DNA of 64,000 bases from Lateolabrax maculatus (lineage: Eukaryota; Chordata; Actinopteri; Acropomatiformes; Lateolabracidae). The stretch lies in the NCBI GenBank assembly GCA_031216445.1, contig CM062211.1:6047001-6111000 (forward strand), in the 5' to 3' direction. Both the position numbers and the translations under genes were made by a program. Positions 23,101 through 38,100 of this stretch are shown here, one piece after another; the first letter of the stretch is position 1; each line of letters starts with the position of its first letter. The notes below the pieces were generated by a model, which saw nothing but the letters and a program-made list of their open reading frames with translations, had not been told where the DNA came from and made no database searches.

Positions 23101-26100
23101 CTTTTGCTGGCACGGATCATACTGACCAAAACAGCAAATTATTGATTTGAATTGATTCATCGCTCTCATCTTTGGCAACAGGCAGCTGTTTTCACAAAAG
23201 AGTGCCCTACCTGTCCAGCACCAAACAGCAGATAGACAACATAAGCTAAACAGACAGATATTTCACTCAGGAGTTGGTGGAGACCAAAGTGTAGTGGTGT
23301 CTCTTTTTTGTACTTTTCAGTATGAATACAAACTAATAATTACTAATAGAAACTTGCAGAAAATGCCAGTACCTGACCTTTATCAGGTTTTATTCAAATT
23401 ATATTAATCAAGTCTGGCAATGTAGTGCTGTGAAAACACTGGCACACATACACATTCACATACAATGAATAGTGTGCTTTGAAAGATACTTGGATGCTCT
23501 TTTGGGAAATTAACTTTATGGGGTGTGAAGCGCCGGCTTGTAAAACATCTCGTCTCGTCTCTCCTCAAACATTCCACCTCCCCTCCTGTCTGACGGCCAG
23601 AAAGCAGAACAATAACAAAGGCGAAGGCCAAAAGTGTCTGCCCCAGAAATACTATTGTTTACAACCTCCAATGCCGTTAAGGGACCATGAATCAGCCTAA
23701 TGTACGTGACGGTCTGTACATGATGTAAACAGTCATTCACAGGGCGGGCTGGCGAGACAAAGCCACAAAAACAAACAACGGTGGGCAGGCTGACAGCTAC
23801 TGTGTTGGACTGAGCTAAAAATCCTAAAATCCAGGCATTGTTTTTATAGTTTAGTAGGTGTTGACCATTACTGTGGTTCTTGTGGACTCCATGTCTTACT
23901 GACCACTCAAACAAACTGCCAGCTGATGTCTTTATGAAATTAAATCTGGAACAAAGACTTTTCTTAGTGGACTAAAATAAGATCATATTCCTTCACCATG
24001 AAAACACTAAGTGACAGAAGCAGCAGTTGGAGCTGCCTTGTTTCCCTGTTCACCTCATAGAAAGGTTCTAGTCATGTCTCTGTCTAATCCTTTAGCTGCA
24101 CGGAAAGCAATTACCACTCTGCACTCCTTATTTGCATTTTCCTGTCAATGAGTCACTGTTATGTCACAGCAGTCAGAAAGGAAAAATACATTTATTAACA
24201 TGAAAATGGCTTGGATTTTTTATTGTTAAGAGTTTCTGGCCGAGGAGCCTGCAGTATTGCCCCTTTTCCACTGCATGGTACCAGCTCAGCTCGGCTTGAC
24301 TCGACTCACTTTGCTTTGGTTTTCCATTGGCAAAAGTTGCGGCTAGAGCCTGGTTCCTGGAACTTTTTTGTATCACCTGAGCCGATACCACTAGGTGACA
24401 TGAAAACACTGCAGACCACTGATTATTCAGAGGGAATCATCACTAGGATAGTCACTCACACTGCATGGGAGATCCTGCACAAACCCTCCATTTTTTAAAG
24501 AGCCAAACCACCATTAAGAGCGACCACTTTTCAGTGTGTGTGGTGTACCATGCAGTGGAGAAGATGCTTGTGTGAGCTAACATTCCATATGAGGTTGAGT
24601 TTTCCTTTTTTTCTTTTTTGGTAAATGCTTTTTTTATAATTTGCTTTTCATTCCTAGCCCCCTAACACTAATATTAGTAAATTTTGTCTTACTTACAATG
24701 GTGAAGAATCATTCCCTGGGCCAAGAGTGAAACATATGCTATAGTGTTTGCTTGATGAGCAGGGAAACAGCAATATTGGGATTGGTTTCTATTTGTAAAA
24801 AGTTACAAGGTAGATTTGTGAAAAGGCTTCTAAGATTCCCTCCTAAAATCTGTTCAGTAATCAAAGGTGACCTAAGATGGCTGGGCTGAGGGGACATCTC
24901 GGACATTCAGGACTAATCTTGGGGTAGATGTCGGGAAGCTTGTCATTAGAATAGTTTAAGCTCTGAAATGTTTTAAATTTTATACAGTTGTAATGTATTA
25001 TGGCCCTTTAATTCCTTTTAATGCAGTAAAGTCTATGAATAGATCAAATATACAAGATAACAGCATGTCTATAAGTGATTTTGACAATATTACATTGTGA
25101 GCTCATGATAATGACTTTGAAATAGGCTTCCCGTGGAAAGATGGCACGGCCAACCTTTTACACTCAAATGACTGCCGCAGTGATCATGCTGCTTCCAAAA
25201 TCAACTTCCTGTGATGTGACTGCTGGAGGAAATGAAAGTCCTGGAAATTAATCAAATAACGTCCATCAGGCTTTCAGTGCATAGCGCCTCGCTCTGCGCC
25301 GCAGAGCAATTAACAGGATGCAGAGGCACTGCTGCTCGGGTTTCCAGGCACATGTTTGGCCTTTGACAGCTGAGAGAGCCCACAGCTGTGAAGTCAGCCG
25401 GCTGTTTGAGTCCCCTGATGACATTCTGCGAGCCGGACCCGGTGAGCAGCCACAAGATGACTCATCCGATGCATAATGCCTCGACAAGTGCTCTAATCAG
25501 CGGGTTGGAGGTAGATTTGACTCTTTTAGATAAGAGATCTGAAAAGGTTCACAAGTGGCTTTCAGAGCGACTGGAATGATGTGAATGTTCAGATGAGGGG
25601 TGTGTCTGCTGTACAGAAGTGACTTTTATGTACTTGAGTGTGTTACATAAGACTTTGCCAAACTTCAAGGCTCTATTCTTTTAAATCGTGCATATTTGTT
25701 CAGTGTGTGTTCAGACTGAGCGGTCATGGCATCTTGCTGCTGTGTGGATGAAAAGTCAAATAGGCTTCGGCGTCAGTGCAGTACAACCATGGCCAGGAGG
25801 ATAAAAGCAGAACCCTACTGAATTATGTGGCTGTGTCGGGGTTCGGATAGCAGTCGTTTCTTACTGTTTTGTGTATTTTGTGCTGTGGGAAAGCTTTGGA
25901 TGTGTGTTATCTTTGTGACAGATAGGGAAAGAAAAATGCTTTGGGGAAGTATTTTTAGGATGGGATGTGAAAGAAACGTGTTGGGTTAGGAAAAACGGGA
26001 ACCCGCTGAAGCAAGACACAGTTGTAAGTTGAAAGTTTTTAATTCCTCACATAGGTGTTTTATCCAAGAGACAGAATCGTTGAGGACATCAGCTCCAGGT

Positions 26101-29100
26101 ATCAGTGTTTTTGAGCCTTGGAGGACGTTTACATGTAGCTATTGATGTGTGTGAAAGGAATAGTGCTTTTAGTGCCTTTATCCATGACCCTAATTTCTTC
26201 CTTGGTTTTATATTGGGGGACAAATATGATGAAGATTATATATTATCAACTTTTTACGGTGATAATATTTTAATGTTGTCTTTTCAGATCTTGTATTTAC
26301 ACAAAATAAACAGTTGATACTGCTTTCATTGGACGCTATTGCATTACAATATGTACCACCCTGTTTAACTTTGAATCAGCTGTGGCTAAAGAAACTGTTC
26401 TGGCATGACAGGGGCACAGTGCCTTTTTCTCCTTCTTTTCTCTCCTTTGACAGTCACCAGTGTAAGAAAGAAGCACTGACTCATAGATTTTCCTAATTAA
26501 GCGCATTCAAAAATTCGAGCACAATTCTGCAAACCTGTTACTATACATTAACATTAGCATGATGTACAGAAGACAATGGAGACAAATGGATGATTAAGCT
26601 GCCAGTGTCCTTCCCTTAGTTAATCTATCACAGAAAACAGTATAGAGGAGTACTTAATGCTCTGAATGTGTTCATGTAACTCAGATGTATCTGATTATCA
26701 GCTGTACCACTTCTCTGTCTTCTTTCTTACACTATCAATTTTTGAAGTTTTTGTGAGACACACTTTGTTCCTGCAGCCTAACAGCTCTGAGGCATCGTCA
26801 TTAAACCTGAATCTGTATTCCCTCAGTGTGCCCGCACTCTCCTCCTCCTCCATCCTCCTCCACTTGCTCCTCTCCTGAACGCATTATCTTCTGCCCGGCG
26901 CTTCCTTTTCTCCTTTTCTGTCTCTGCCATTCATCTCATCAGTTTGAGCTCTCTGAAGGCCATCTGCCTGTTTCAGAGGCTAAACCTGCCCCCAGTGTCT
27001 CTATTCACTCCTTCGCTCGGCGCACACACACACACACACACACCTACACACACACGCACACACACACAGATTTAGCCAAAGAAAAGATTTATTTCTGGCG
27101 AGAAGTTCAGGGCAGCCAATGTTCTGTGCCTCGGTGTCAGTATAAATATCAGCAAATGAATCAGTTTTCCCTTCACACACACAAAGACGCAGTGGACCCA
27201 TAAAGGGAAGTGGTTGTGTCACAGGAAGGTGGGCTTCTCGAGTGGTGGTGCTTCTTTCTACTGTTGAATTATTTTTAGAGCACAACTCTCCTCCACCTAC
27301 ACATATTGCCCGTCCTCCACCCGTGTACTCTGACTGCCGCCGCTGTCCACACGCCCGGCGTGTGAGTCATCTCTGGTTATTTCCCTCCTTGCTTTTAACA
27401 ACCGTACTCCCTGGAGATTAGCAGCTCTTTTAAAATTTCATGATTGATCCATTAAGTCTTTTTTTTTCTCTTTTGCTTCCGAAGGCGTGTTATCAGCCAA
27501 GTTCAGGTTAAGGTTTAATATTCAGGGCCACTTTTAGCCATATTTAATTTTTTCAATGCTGTGTCCTCCCACCTCAAACCCTTTTCTTTCTTCAGTTTAG
27601 TTATATGACTCATTCTGCTTTGCTGTTAATCATCTCCAAACTTTAATTTAAAGCTTTACTGTGCATACATTCAGTCATGTCCTCTGGAAGGCATTAGATG
27701 ATTAATAGTTTTCCCATTCCCTCCACAACCTTTTGGTATCAGTGAGTGATGGTACATTGTCACAGATTGTCAGATTTCAACAGTGGCTATTAAGTTTCGT
27801 AGGAGGGGTAAAAACCAGTGGAAAATGTGATTTTCTAAGCCAATGTATGAAAATATTTTGCCTGTATGAATACAAGTAACACGATTGACAAAATGTTCAC
27901 AGTGATTTTAAACTCTGCAGTTCTCACTGTAGCTGCAGTATGAACTAGGCCCATTGTATAAGAGCTATAATACCCTAGCTGACAGTCTTCATGGTGAATT
28001 TAGGTACCTCACGCTCTTTGTACACAGTGCCTCACCTTCATGTGTGTAATCACAGTGGAGATCGCTCTCTAAAGGTGTGGCTGCCCTCATCTGCCTCGCA
28101 CATGGCTCTTGATGAATAGCGCTGTGGTGCTATTGTTGGAGACTAAATTAAAGGGATGAATGCGGTGTTAGAATCCTCACGCCCTTCCTGTTCCAGCCCC
28201 ATATAACTGCGAGCTTCTGTGCTTTTGCATCCTCGGAGATGTGAAATCAAAGCCTCTCTGGTGTCCCATTTTAACGGAGCCGCAGGGAACTGAAGGGAAT
28301 GACTCTGTCTCTGCCATTGTGTGTTCGTGGGGCTCGTCCAAAGTGGAGCGAAGGGGAGTTTGTCTGGCCTTTACGGTCATTCAAAGGGAACTTGATACAT
28401 ACAGTGACATGTTGTGTTCAAACAAAGAGACAGCCATCTTTATAGTGTGAAGGCAAAGTGTATTCAACCAGAGGTGTATTGAAAAGTTGAGGCATTACAT
28501 AAAGGCAGACTAATGCTTCTTCGAGGTTGGACAAACCAATTTGAGCTTGAAGTGAATATATGAGCAATGCAAAAACTGGTCACATGACATGTCTGTCACA
28601 GCTGTCATTGTTATTTTCAACTTGTGTTTGTTTTTTATGTTGTGTGGCTTCTCTTTTTCGATGCAGTTTGTCCATGTCTGCATATGTTGTCGTGATCTTA
28701 TGGGCCATTCCTCTCAACATCTATATTCATTTGGAAGAAGTGATTTTGGATTTTTGGAGCTCTGTAAATAGTTAAGTTCAACGTGCTGATGGCCAAACCA
28801 CCGAACCAGCTAATTGCTCATCAGCCCTTGTAAGAGCATTTATCACTGTAATCATGTTACTTAAGAATTTAATCTTTTTCCATGATGCGTTTACATTATG
28901 CTGTCTACCTCCCTGCGGTCAAATAGTCGTTTCCCAGAGATGGAACTGCTCTGAAGACAGAAATAATTTCATCAGTTGAGTCAAATCTCGGTGAACATCA
29001 GTGTAGTTGTTATTGAATAAATGTGGGGGCTCACAGTACTGGACTCTGACCGGCTGACAACAGGTCATCTAATTTAAATAAGGGGAGAAAACTAATGCTG

Positions 29101-32100
29101 AAAACTAATTTGATTAGATTAATTATAGTAATTTCTTTAGTGAGAGGGCCAGTCATCAACAAGTACAGATATAATGTACTTCCTTGGACAGAGGATGGAA
29201 AATGATCAAAATCAATGCAGCGCAAGCAGACATATTGTCTTTATTATCCCCCATTGTCAAAATCTGGCACCTACATTACGCAAAATGAAATTCATGTGTG
29301 TTGCAGCTAATGCAGCCTTGAGCCCCTAGCCTCAAGCAGAGATGAGGAGGTCTGGTAAGATCACTTCAGTTTATCTCCACACTCCCAAACTTGTAGTGTT
29401 CAAACCCAACCAATTAGATTCTGTGCAGCTCCCTCTGAAGCCACAAAGTGCTTAATGCACCTTTATCAGATATGCAGTGGTAGGCAGGCTTTGATGTGTG
29501 GGATCGGCAGAGTTCCCCTTTGAGATGCTGACCATGAACCACGGCTTACCACGGACATTTGTTGCATCACTCTCTCTCTCCCTCATTTCCTGTCCTCTCT
29601 CCAAGGTTGCTCGTGCTCTTGCATCTTGATACATACAGGCACTACCGCCATGCAGGAAAGTTTCTCGGGTCAGCACGCTCTGAGGAATTTATTGCTTCAA
29701 AGCTATATACACACATACATACAGACATGGAGACAGAGATTCCTTGCTTTATAATTAGATTTACCATCAACACTGATTATACATAAAACATAAAACGTGG
29801 GGAAATTTCCCTTTTCATTATACATGTATATATTTATGTAGGTAGCGCAATCTGAATTCCTCCAACAGGGCTCTGTTAATTGTCTACCAATCCATCAGCA
29901 CAATGCAAAGATTATCTTGCTTTGTTTTACCAACATTTCCATGAATCTAATTACACCACTCATTGCATCAAATCCCTCTGCATTAGAGATTTATACATGA
30001 GTAAAACACTGCGCCTGATGGTTTACTTGCAGTTTGATTTATTATGAGAAATTGGCTTGAGGCGGCGAAAACCAATCTAGCCGCCAAAATGTTGTTTTGT
30101 GACGCGGGGAATGAGTTCACTGCACAACAAATTTAAATGGCAGGCTCAGCCACAGAGACTGGCTGCTGCTCACGCTGATATTAAGAGAGATGTATTAATT
30201 TTCACTGCTGGTGTTCCCCTGGGCGATTTATGAGTCTTTGAAGTTTCAGAAAGCAATTTGCTTATCTGGTATGTTGACATCATACTACAACTCATTCATT
30301 TGGTCTACTTTGGACAGGTTGGGAATTCAGATGGAAAATGGTAATTAGGGAATTTAAATATGTACATACAAAACCCCTCAGCACTCACAGGTTGTTCATT
30401 CAAAACATAATGTCTTACCTTTTGTATACCAAAATATGTTTAATTATTAATTATCCTATAGCTAATGACTAATAAAGCATGGCAGAGAATGCAGGTCTTT
30501 TATTCGCAGAAGAGCAGTTGCGTTGAGATTATGCACAGCATCTCATTAATTGAAATGGTGTATGGTAACCAGGAATCTGCAAACCTCAGTCACTAATGAG
30601 TTTACAGGCATGGAGAAGAAAAGTGATGAGTCATCTGCTTAAAATTGGCCAGCTCTAATTTGATCTGGAGAACAAGATGATGAGATTAACTGAAGTAGTA
30701 TTTTGGGAAAAGGGTATTGTTCCTCGTGTCACTCAGACCTGTTATATTCTGATCAGTGAGAACAGCAAAAAGATGCATCGAGTTGCATACAGTGCACGCA
30801 GTGGGGAAATACTACATAATGGTGTACTGAATGAACCTGTAGCCCCTCAAACTGCTAATGTAACCTCGTAATTTCGTGATATGCTCCTTAAGTAACGCTC
30901 AGTTACTACAACAGTAAGTACAACTGCCCCCGGCCAAAGACTTTCCTAGTCGAGTAGTAGTTGTTAGTTCAAGCCATTAATCGATTGTGGTATTAATTTA
31001 ATTATTTATATATACTTTTTGAAAGAAATTGGTTTGACTTCCAGGGGTGAGAAAGAATGCTATAACTAACATTGATAACAGTGTGCTACATTACAGAGAA
31101 ATACAGAACTGTAATACAATTTTACAAGCGACACCAGGAAAAGCATTAATGACTCCGAATTCGTCGGGGAAACCTGTCACTTACTTGGGGTCGTCCTTCA
31201 CCTTTTGGAAATGATCCCACACTTTGGATTTCCTGCCCGACATATAACAATTTGTAAATAACCATCTAATAACCGCAGGGACCAGTTCTGTAAACGCTAA
31301 TATCTGTGAGTGACTGACACTTCTGCGTTTCAACTGAAAAGCCCTTCGGCGTTTCATACACCACACATCCATATATATTAAGGTGCAGCTCCCAAATGGA
31401 GTTTGAGTTTTTTTCCCCTGTAACCAACCGACTCTTCTCAAAGACCAACGTTTGGTCGACTATTAGGGGGCAGTGCTATTAGTAAGCTCAGTTAACAGGA
31501 CATGCTAAAGAGTAGATGTAAGAGCAGATAAACACGCTTGTTAAAGCCATTCCTCACACTTTTGTTCTGTGTTTTGTTTTTGGAAGGGGCTTAAAAATAA
31601 AAAAAAGCTGTGCCCAGTTACCGTTGCTAAGTTATGATTGGACAATTGCTCAGTTTAGTGTAAAGGACACAAGGACATGCTGCTACCAAAATGTTCTTTG
31701 TCATTGCTCAATTTTAGTGTTTTTTTTTTAATTAGTTTAATGGGGGTTTTAAATTTTGATTATCAATTCGTTTTTGTGCTTTGTCTGCTGCATCTCAGTT
31801 TGGCTCAAAAGCTAAATTCCCTTGAACCCCAGCTCACACAAAGTGAAATATTTGTTCCCGATTGGCCCAGCCAGTGAAGCCATCACTCATGGGAGATGAC
31901 ATGTTTACTGTTGCCGTGTGTGTTATTGTTACGCCTCTCACTTTAGACTTCCCACATCCCTTCTCAAAGAGTATTGGTTGAATCCTAGAATAAATATGAA
32001 TGGAGCCTGGTGGGCTGTAATCTGATCTGGAATGGGGCTGAGATGATAAGATGTTTCCCTGGCACCGTGGAGACTCGCAGAAGTCCCTGTTCCACAGACA

Positions 32101-35100
32101 TACAAACATTTCCTTATAGTGAGAAACACGATTTATGTCCATCAAGCAGTTCCAAGGAGGCTTGGTGTTAGTGGTTTGGGATACAGACGTGCCCCAGGGA
32201 GTGTGTGTGCTGGTGAAAGGAACTCTGGGAAAGCCCTGAGACTGGGAACAGTGGCGTGACCTCTTGTTCAGGAAGTGGTTTGGTTGCTTTTGTATCTAAT
32301 TTGTTTGCCTGATTCCAGCAAAATTCTAGTTGAGCACAAGACAAGACAAAAAAATGTGTTTCGGTCTGTTTATCTTGCAAGAAATAACAAAAAAAGTAAT
32401 GTTCTAATGTTCTTACTTATGTTCCATAATATTTATCACAGTACTTTAAAGTGACTCTGTATCTGTCACATTAATAAAAAAGTTGAGTAAATCTGTGTGA
32501 ACTCTGGAAGCAACTAACAGCGATAAAGCACTTTGTATAAATTCTAAAGATCTGCAGATGTTCAGGATTAATGCTTGAAGCATTGACGGAAATGGCTCTG
32601 CAAAGCTGCGGACTAAAATATGTCCTAATTTTCTCAGTTTCCTTTTGCAGGAAATCAAAAATCAATATCAGTGCAAAAGCGGTTCAATTTATAAGCCTGT
32701 TCTCAACATCTCTAGTAATAAGTGGTGAGGATATTGATTACAGATGCAGGCCTGCTAACAATATGAATTTCATAGTAATTTAAACTAGTATTGAGTCTTA
32801 GAATCTCAACTACTTTAAATGATTGGAACAAAAATGTCAATTGTGTTTTGCAGTGTGAAGGATAAGATGTAGGGCATATTCATGGCGTGGAAGATTTCTG
32901 TTAACATATTTCAACGTCTGAGCCTTAACAAGAATTTGGGGCCACACTGTGTGTAAATTGTAGCTTCTTGTCTATCAGCACAACAACAAGGCAGCGACTG
33001 TCTGAATTCCTTCTGACAGAAATGCAATAAAACCCCAGAAACCGCTAGTCTGGTTAATGATTTACCTCTTTTCTGTTCACATAAAACATGACAAAATCAG
33101 TGTTTTCTGCCTGCAGAGGAGTAAATTTACAACAATTGGGATGCCATCAATCAACACAACCAAACACCATAATCTTCTATGTAGAATTGAATTGAATTTT
33201 TTCTTGATAATTTGTCTGAGGTCTTGCAGGAGATCTTATGTCACTGAAGAATTATTTATATCTTAATCTTAATATTTCTGAGCTCTTATAACCTTAATAG
33301 AGATGAAATTTTTCATAAAGTCACTGGGTCGTTCCATATACAGTATAAATATGGAAAAGCATCAAATGTATGAAAGCTGCAATAAGCAGGGCGTTTTCCA
33401 TCAACACTGCCCTGCACAGAAAGAGAGCCGTAACTACAGAGGCAGTGACGTTGAAAATAGATGGCTTGAGCTAGTGTCTCAGTTAATTACATGGAATAAT
33501 TGAATAATTTACCAAGAAATTAGCTCATTAAATTGGTATTTTTCCAACTACAGTTAGGGAAAAATCAATAAGTAAATGTAGCTTTTGTTTTGGCCAGTGC
33601 TATCTTCAGCTATCTCACCAGCTATCTTTTGCTTTTTGATCTATCAAGGTGATTAAGCCGTCTAAAGTTGGCTGATTCAGGTCTTAACTCAATTTTGACC
33701 AAATATTTAGTCTTTGTAGGGCGGAATAGTTTTCCAATTAAACGCGGGTACTTTTTCTGCTTCTGCGGCCTGATCTTCCAGTCAGACCCAGCCTAACTGT
33801 TTCCCCTCCAGTCTCCTCTGCACAGCCGGCCTGTGTGACATGAACTGACGTGACACCGACACAATGGGCACACAACCTGACTGCAGCTGCGCAGCACTGG
33901 GAGAGCTCTACTTGTCAGCCAGTAAAGAGGTGTTTTTGTGGCCGAAGGGTACCAAAGAGCGGTGGGTGTCCGTCTGATGGCCGTGGGGAATCAATAGAGA
34001 CTGTTCAATGAGGAAAACACAGCGCCGGCTCAGAACAGGGCCATGGGCGCCACTAATTGCTCTTGCTTGGTTTACAATTAGTCCAACATTCTGTTGCTAA
34101 TGTGATTAGGTCACTTTGGACAAAAGCGGCTTTTGGCAAACACCTCCTGTGGATGATGTGTTTTACGTAAATCTGAAAACTCGGCACTCCTCCATCCGTC
34201 CACTCAGAGCGGCCCTGTGAAGTCTGGGCTGGAGAATTTGATAAAATCAGATCAGCTTTTTCTACTCAGACCCAGCCTGCAGCTTGAGAATGTGGGAAAC
34301 ACAATTGCCCATCTCCAGAAGGGTATTGATTTTGTCAACATGCCGGTTTTTGTTACATGGTATTATGATATGACATGGCAATAGCGCCAGTTAACATAGG
34401 TAGGGAACAGCTATAAGGACCACGCTGAATGTGTTGGAGGAGTAAGATCAGGGAATAAACACCAACAGCGACTCCACCCTAACGCTATAAAAATGTGGGA
34501 TTTGTGACATCATCATTCCTCCATTGTGTTATGTCCATGTAGCCACTGGTTATAAAGACAAGGTGAGATATATTTTTCTGACAGTTGATGTCTGTCAGGT
34601 GATTTAATCTATTCCTTGTGAATGGTGTCAGTGCCACAGGAGACCTGTCAGTACAGCGTGCTTGTCAAAGTGTCTCTCCTCAGCTCCCTTGCCGAATGAA
34701 TTGACACATGCATCTCCATCAACAAACATGCCGGGATGTCAAGCTGTATCCAAATCACAGATTATTCCAGATGCTACCGATTTTAACAAACTGATAGTCA
34801 CGGAAGAGAAACTTTAACTTTGAAACAAGACCTCCCTTTTTACAAATAAAATGTTGGGTTCGTAATTGTTTTGCTGCTGCAGCGTTAACTTGGTCTGGAA
34901 TGACCAGTAACTTATGATGGCTAATGTTAAACTTAAAGCTGCCATAATCAAACATTTTTATGTTAACATATCAAATGTGAAAGTGGTCGCTTGTAGTGAA
35001 GAATTATCTCATGATTCTGCAGTTCCCCTCAGCTCTATAGAGTGATTTAGCTTCTTTCAGCTCATTGTTTTAGTTTTTACAGTTTAAATATATTCTCTCA

Positions 35101-38100
35101 TCAGCCCCGTTTCCAATCAGGACCTCTGCATACTGGGAGCTGTCCACTTGTGATCAGATTACCCAGGACGGAGGTTAATGTCAGGTCTGAGCAGGGCCTT
35201 AGTTGCTTGAGAGAGTACTGGGTTTTATTTTTATTGATTAGGCTATAAGGGCAAATCAAGTTGTGGCACAAAGAATTACTCCAAAACCTTATTGCTTGAA
35301 CCAATTGTAGGTGCATCTGTTTATTTCCTTCATCTTACACGCTTCAGTTCTGGTACCTTTGCACCCTTTATAACTGGAGTGCACTCTGATTTGATCTTAG
35401 ATTTGTGAATGGAAAAACCTTTATTCCTGCTCAGCTCCCCCAGCTTTTTGTTATGATAGCGACTGTATTGTATGACCAAATCTTCTATATATGCTTAAGT
35501 AAATCAGGGGTGGTATGGTTCCATTTTATTCAGTGTATTACTTCAATTAAACTGAAAAAAACAAACAACAAAACTAATGCTGTGAGGTTTCCACAGCAGT
35601 GATATGTATGACTGTGACAGGTGCTAAGTGTTATCAGCTTTCCTCTCACTGCACACCGTCCGTGAATCACCTGCCTTTGTAATCTGGTCAGCTTTGTGAT
35701 TTAGTGCACATTATTCCCTCTGCAAACCTTTAGTGTATCTGGGCCACAATATCCATACTGACATGTTAACAAAGGCTCCTCTCTTCAATGTGTACATTTC
35801 TTCTAGTGGCAGTGAAAAGCAGGAGATACAGTTACCTCTAATGAGGAAAAGACTTCACACCCCATTGGCTGTTCTGTCCACCTGGAATCCAGGTCACTGT
35901 AGCAGAAAACACCATGAAATAACCTCAGTGCCGAACAAGAGAAGTAAATGTGCCTGGAGAAGAAACATTAGTCCGCCTCTCAACAGCATGACAAATTATC
36001 TGCTGCTGTTTTGCTTTCAGTGCATTCAGGGAATAATTGAAAGTTGCATGACACACTCTTCCTTTGCCTGAAAAGACATTGAGGGTGTTAGGAAAGAAAG
36101 GTGAATTTGGTTTACTGAGGAACAAAATCAATAAACGCTAATAAACAGGCAAACTGATGTAATGTTGTGAAGTAAAATACATGTTTTGGCCAATAAAAAG
36201 AGACTACGAAGGTTTCCAAAGATACTCTGTGTGCAAATGACAAATTGTAACATTCGAGCACCAGACTCTCAGTCATCATCAAACACTGCCCTGAGCTCAA
36301 AGGCTGGACTTGAGTACTTTAGCGTAATGAAACGTGTCAGCAACACTTTAGCCAACATAATAGGTTTTCTTCCCCGTCCCTGTCGTGGCTAATTATGAGA
36401 GGAAGACAGGCCTGGCCAAGATTGATTTTTTTTCACCCGCAGTTCAAGGGAAAAGCCGTTTCCCCATTGTGTCTTTGCTACAAGCTGCAGCTCACTAAGT
36501 TGACATAAGGACAGATACAAGCCTGGACCTCAAGCGGACCACTCAAGCCCATTGGGAGTCAGTCAGGCACATGACAGCTCCTGCAGAGAAGTGGATTGAA
36601 AGTGTGAACACTTGGTTGTTGGTGTGCGTTAGCAAACAATTAACAGAAAGCAAGAATGAAAAGGTTCCTATACAGGTATGCAAAAGTCTTTAAAGCCTGT
36701 TTATATGCCTAAGGTTTAAAAAGTGGGGGAAATGAGCAATCATTGTCTTCTTTCTACAGGGTTTTTGGGTCTGCAGACAGGTCAAAATGTTCCAGTACCG
36801 ATACTACCATACTATTTATTATGCCAGAAAAAGATTTAGTATGTCCCCAATACATAGTATGTCAAATGCGGTATGCCAAAAATACCAGGATGTCCATCCG
36901 GTCACATTTTGCAGTGTGCAAGCCAGCATGCCTTTCTGGCTAGTCTGACCCACAATCTTCTGCTCAGACTTTCTAAGGGCAGCTGCAGTACGTGCTGAAG
37001 GTAAAAAGAAAGTATGCGACTTGGATTTTGAAGGACAAAATAACAAATTCTTCCTCTTACAAATTAAGAGTTTTATTCATGAGCAATAAAACACACCTTT
37101 CTGCCCAACTCAGGAGTTTTGCTGCTACAACCATACTTGGTCTGGTATGATCAGTAGCTTACTGGTCCAGTATGCTTCTTCAGAAGTGTTTGTTTGATGG
37201 TTGAATAGCTCTGGTAGACTTTTATATTAGGTTGTTACCTGATCCGGTTGGGAGTACGTTTGCACTCTTCTAGAGGACTAAGAGTCTCAGTGGCATAATA
37301 CCCATCCAACTAAATGCAGAAACGCTGCAGTGTTCAGATAAACAGCTGCAGAACCGAGGCACACGCCTCCTGCAGTGACTTTCTGGCGTGTGAAGGGGAG
37401 CACGATGCTTGGTGTCTTAATTGGATTAAACTGCGGCGCTCAGTTGTGAAGTACCAGGGGATGATCATGCAGCAAAGCAGGCATGGGGGTTTGTGTGGCC
37501 CTGTTGATAAGACAAATCTGATAAAAGATTGGCTCTTGTCTTCTAGATGAAACAGCCCAAGTGCTGCTGGAAAGGATTTCACTTAAATTATTTTTTCAGT
37601 TTCCAGACTTCCCTCAAAACCTCATAGCCCTGTAGTCCACATTTCAAATTGGTGTTTATAGGTAAAAACAGCACACAGACTGTTTGGTTTGTTGCTCTGC
37701 GTGATTCACATGTAATGGCCTCCTAATTCTGTCTGAATGAAGGAAACTAACATTTCCGTGCGGCTGATTACTTGTTGATGGTAAACCATCAGAGAGTGAG
37801 TCACTGGCCTGTTGGGGATGCTTTTTTAATTTGTGATGAAAGCTGATGCTGTAAAGAGCAGACTAACTATCCCATATAAGATAAGCAGCTAATGATGAAC
37901 TTCAAGAGCTGATGTTTGATCCTGAAGGCTTTTATTAGAATTTAAATGAGAAGAGGATTATAGTGGTTTGGAGCTTGTGACCTGTTGATAGTTATCCACA
38001 GCTATATAACTATTGAAGTAGACATGTTGTCAGTGGAAGTGAATATTAGAACTGCAGACTGAAATGATCAGCACCATTAACTGATGCTGGCCGTGCACTT

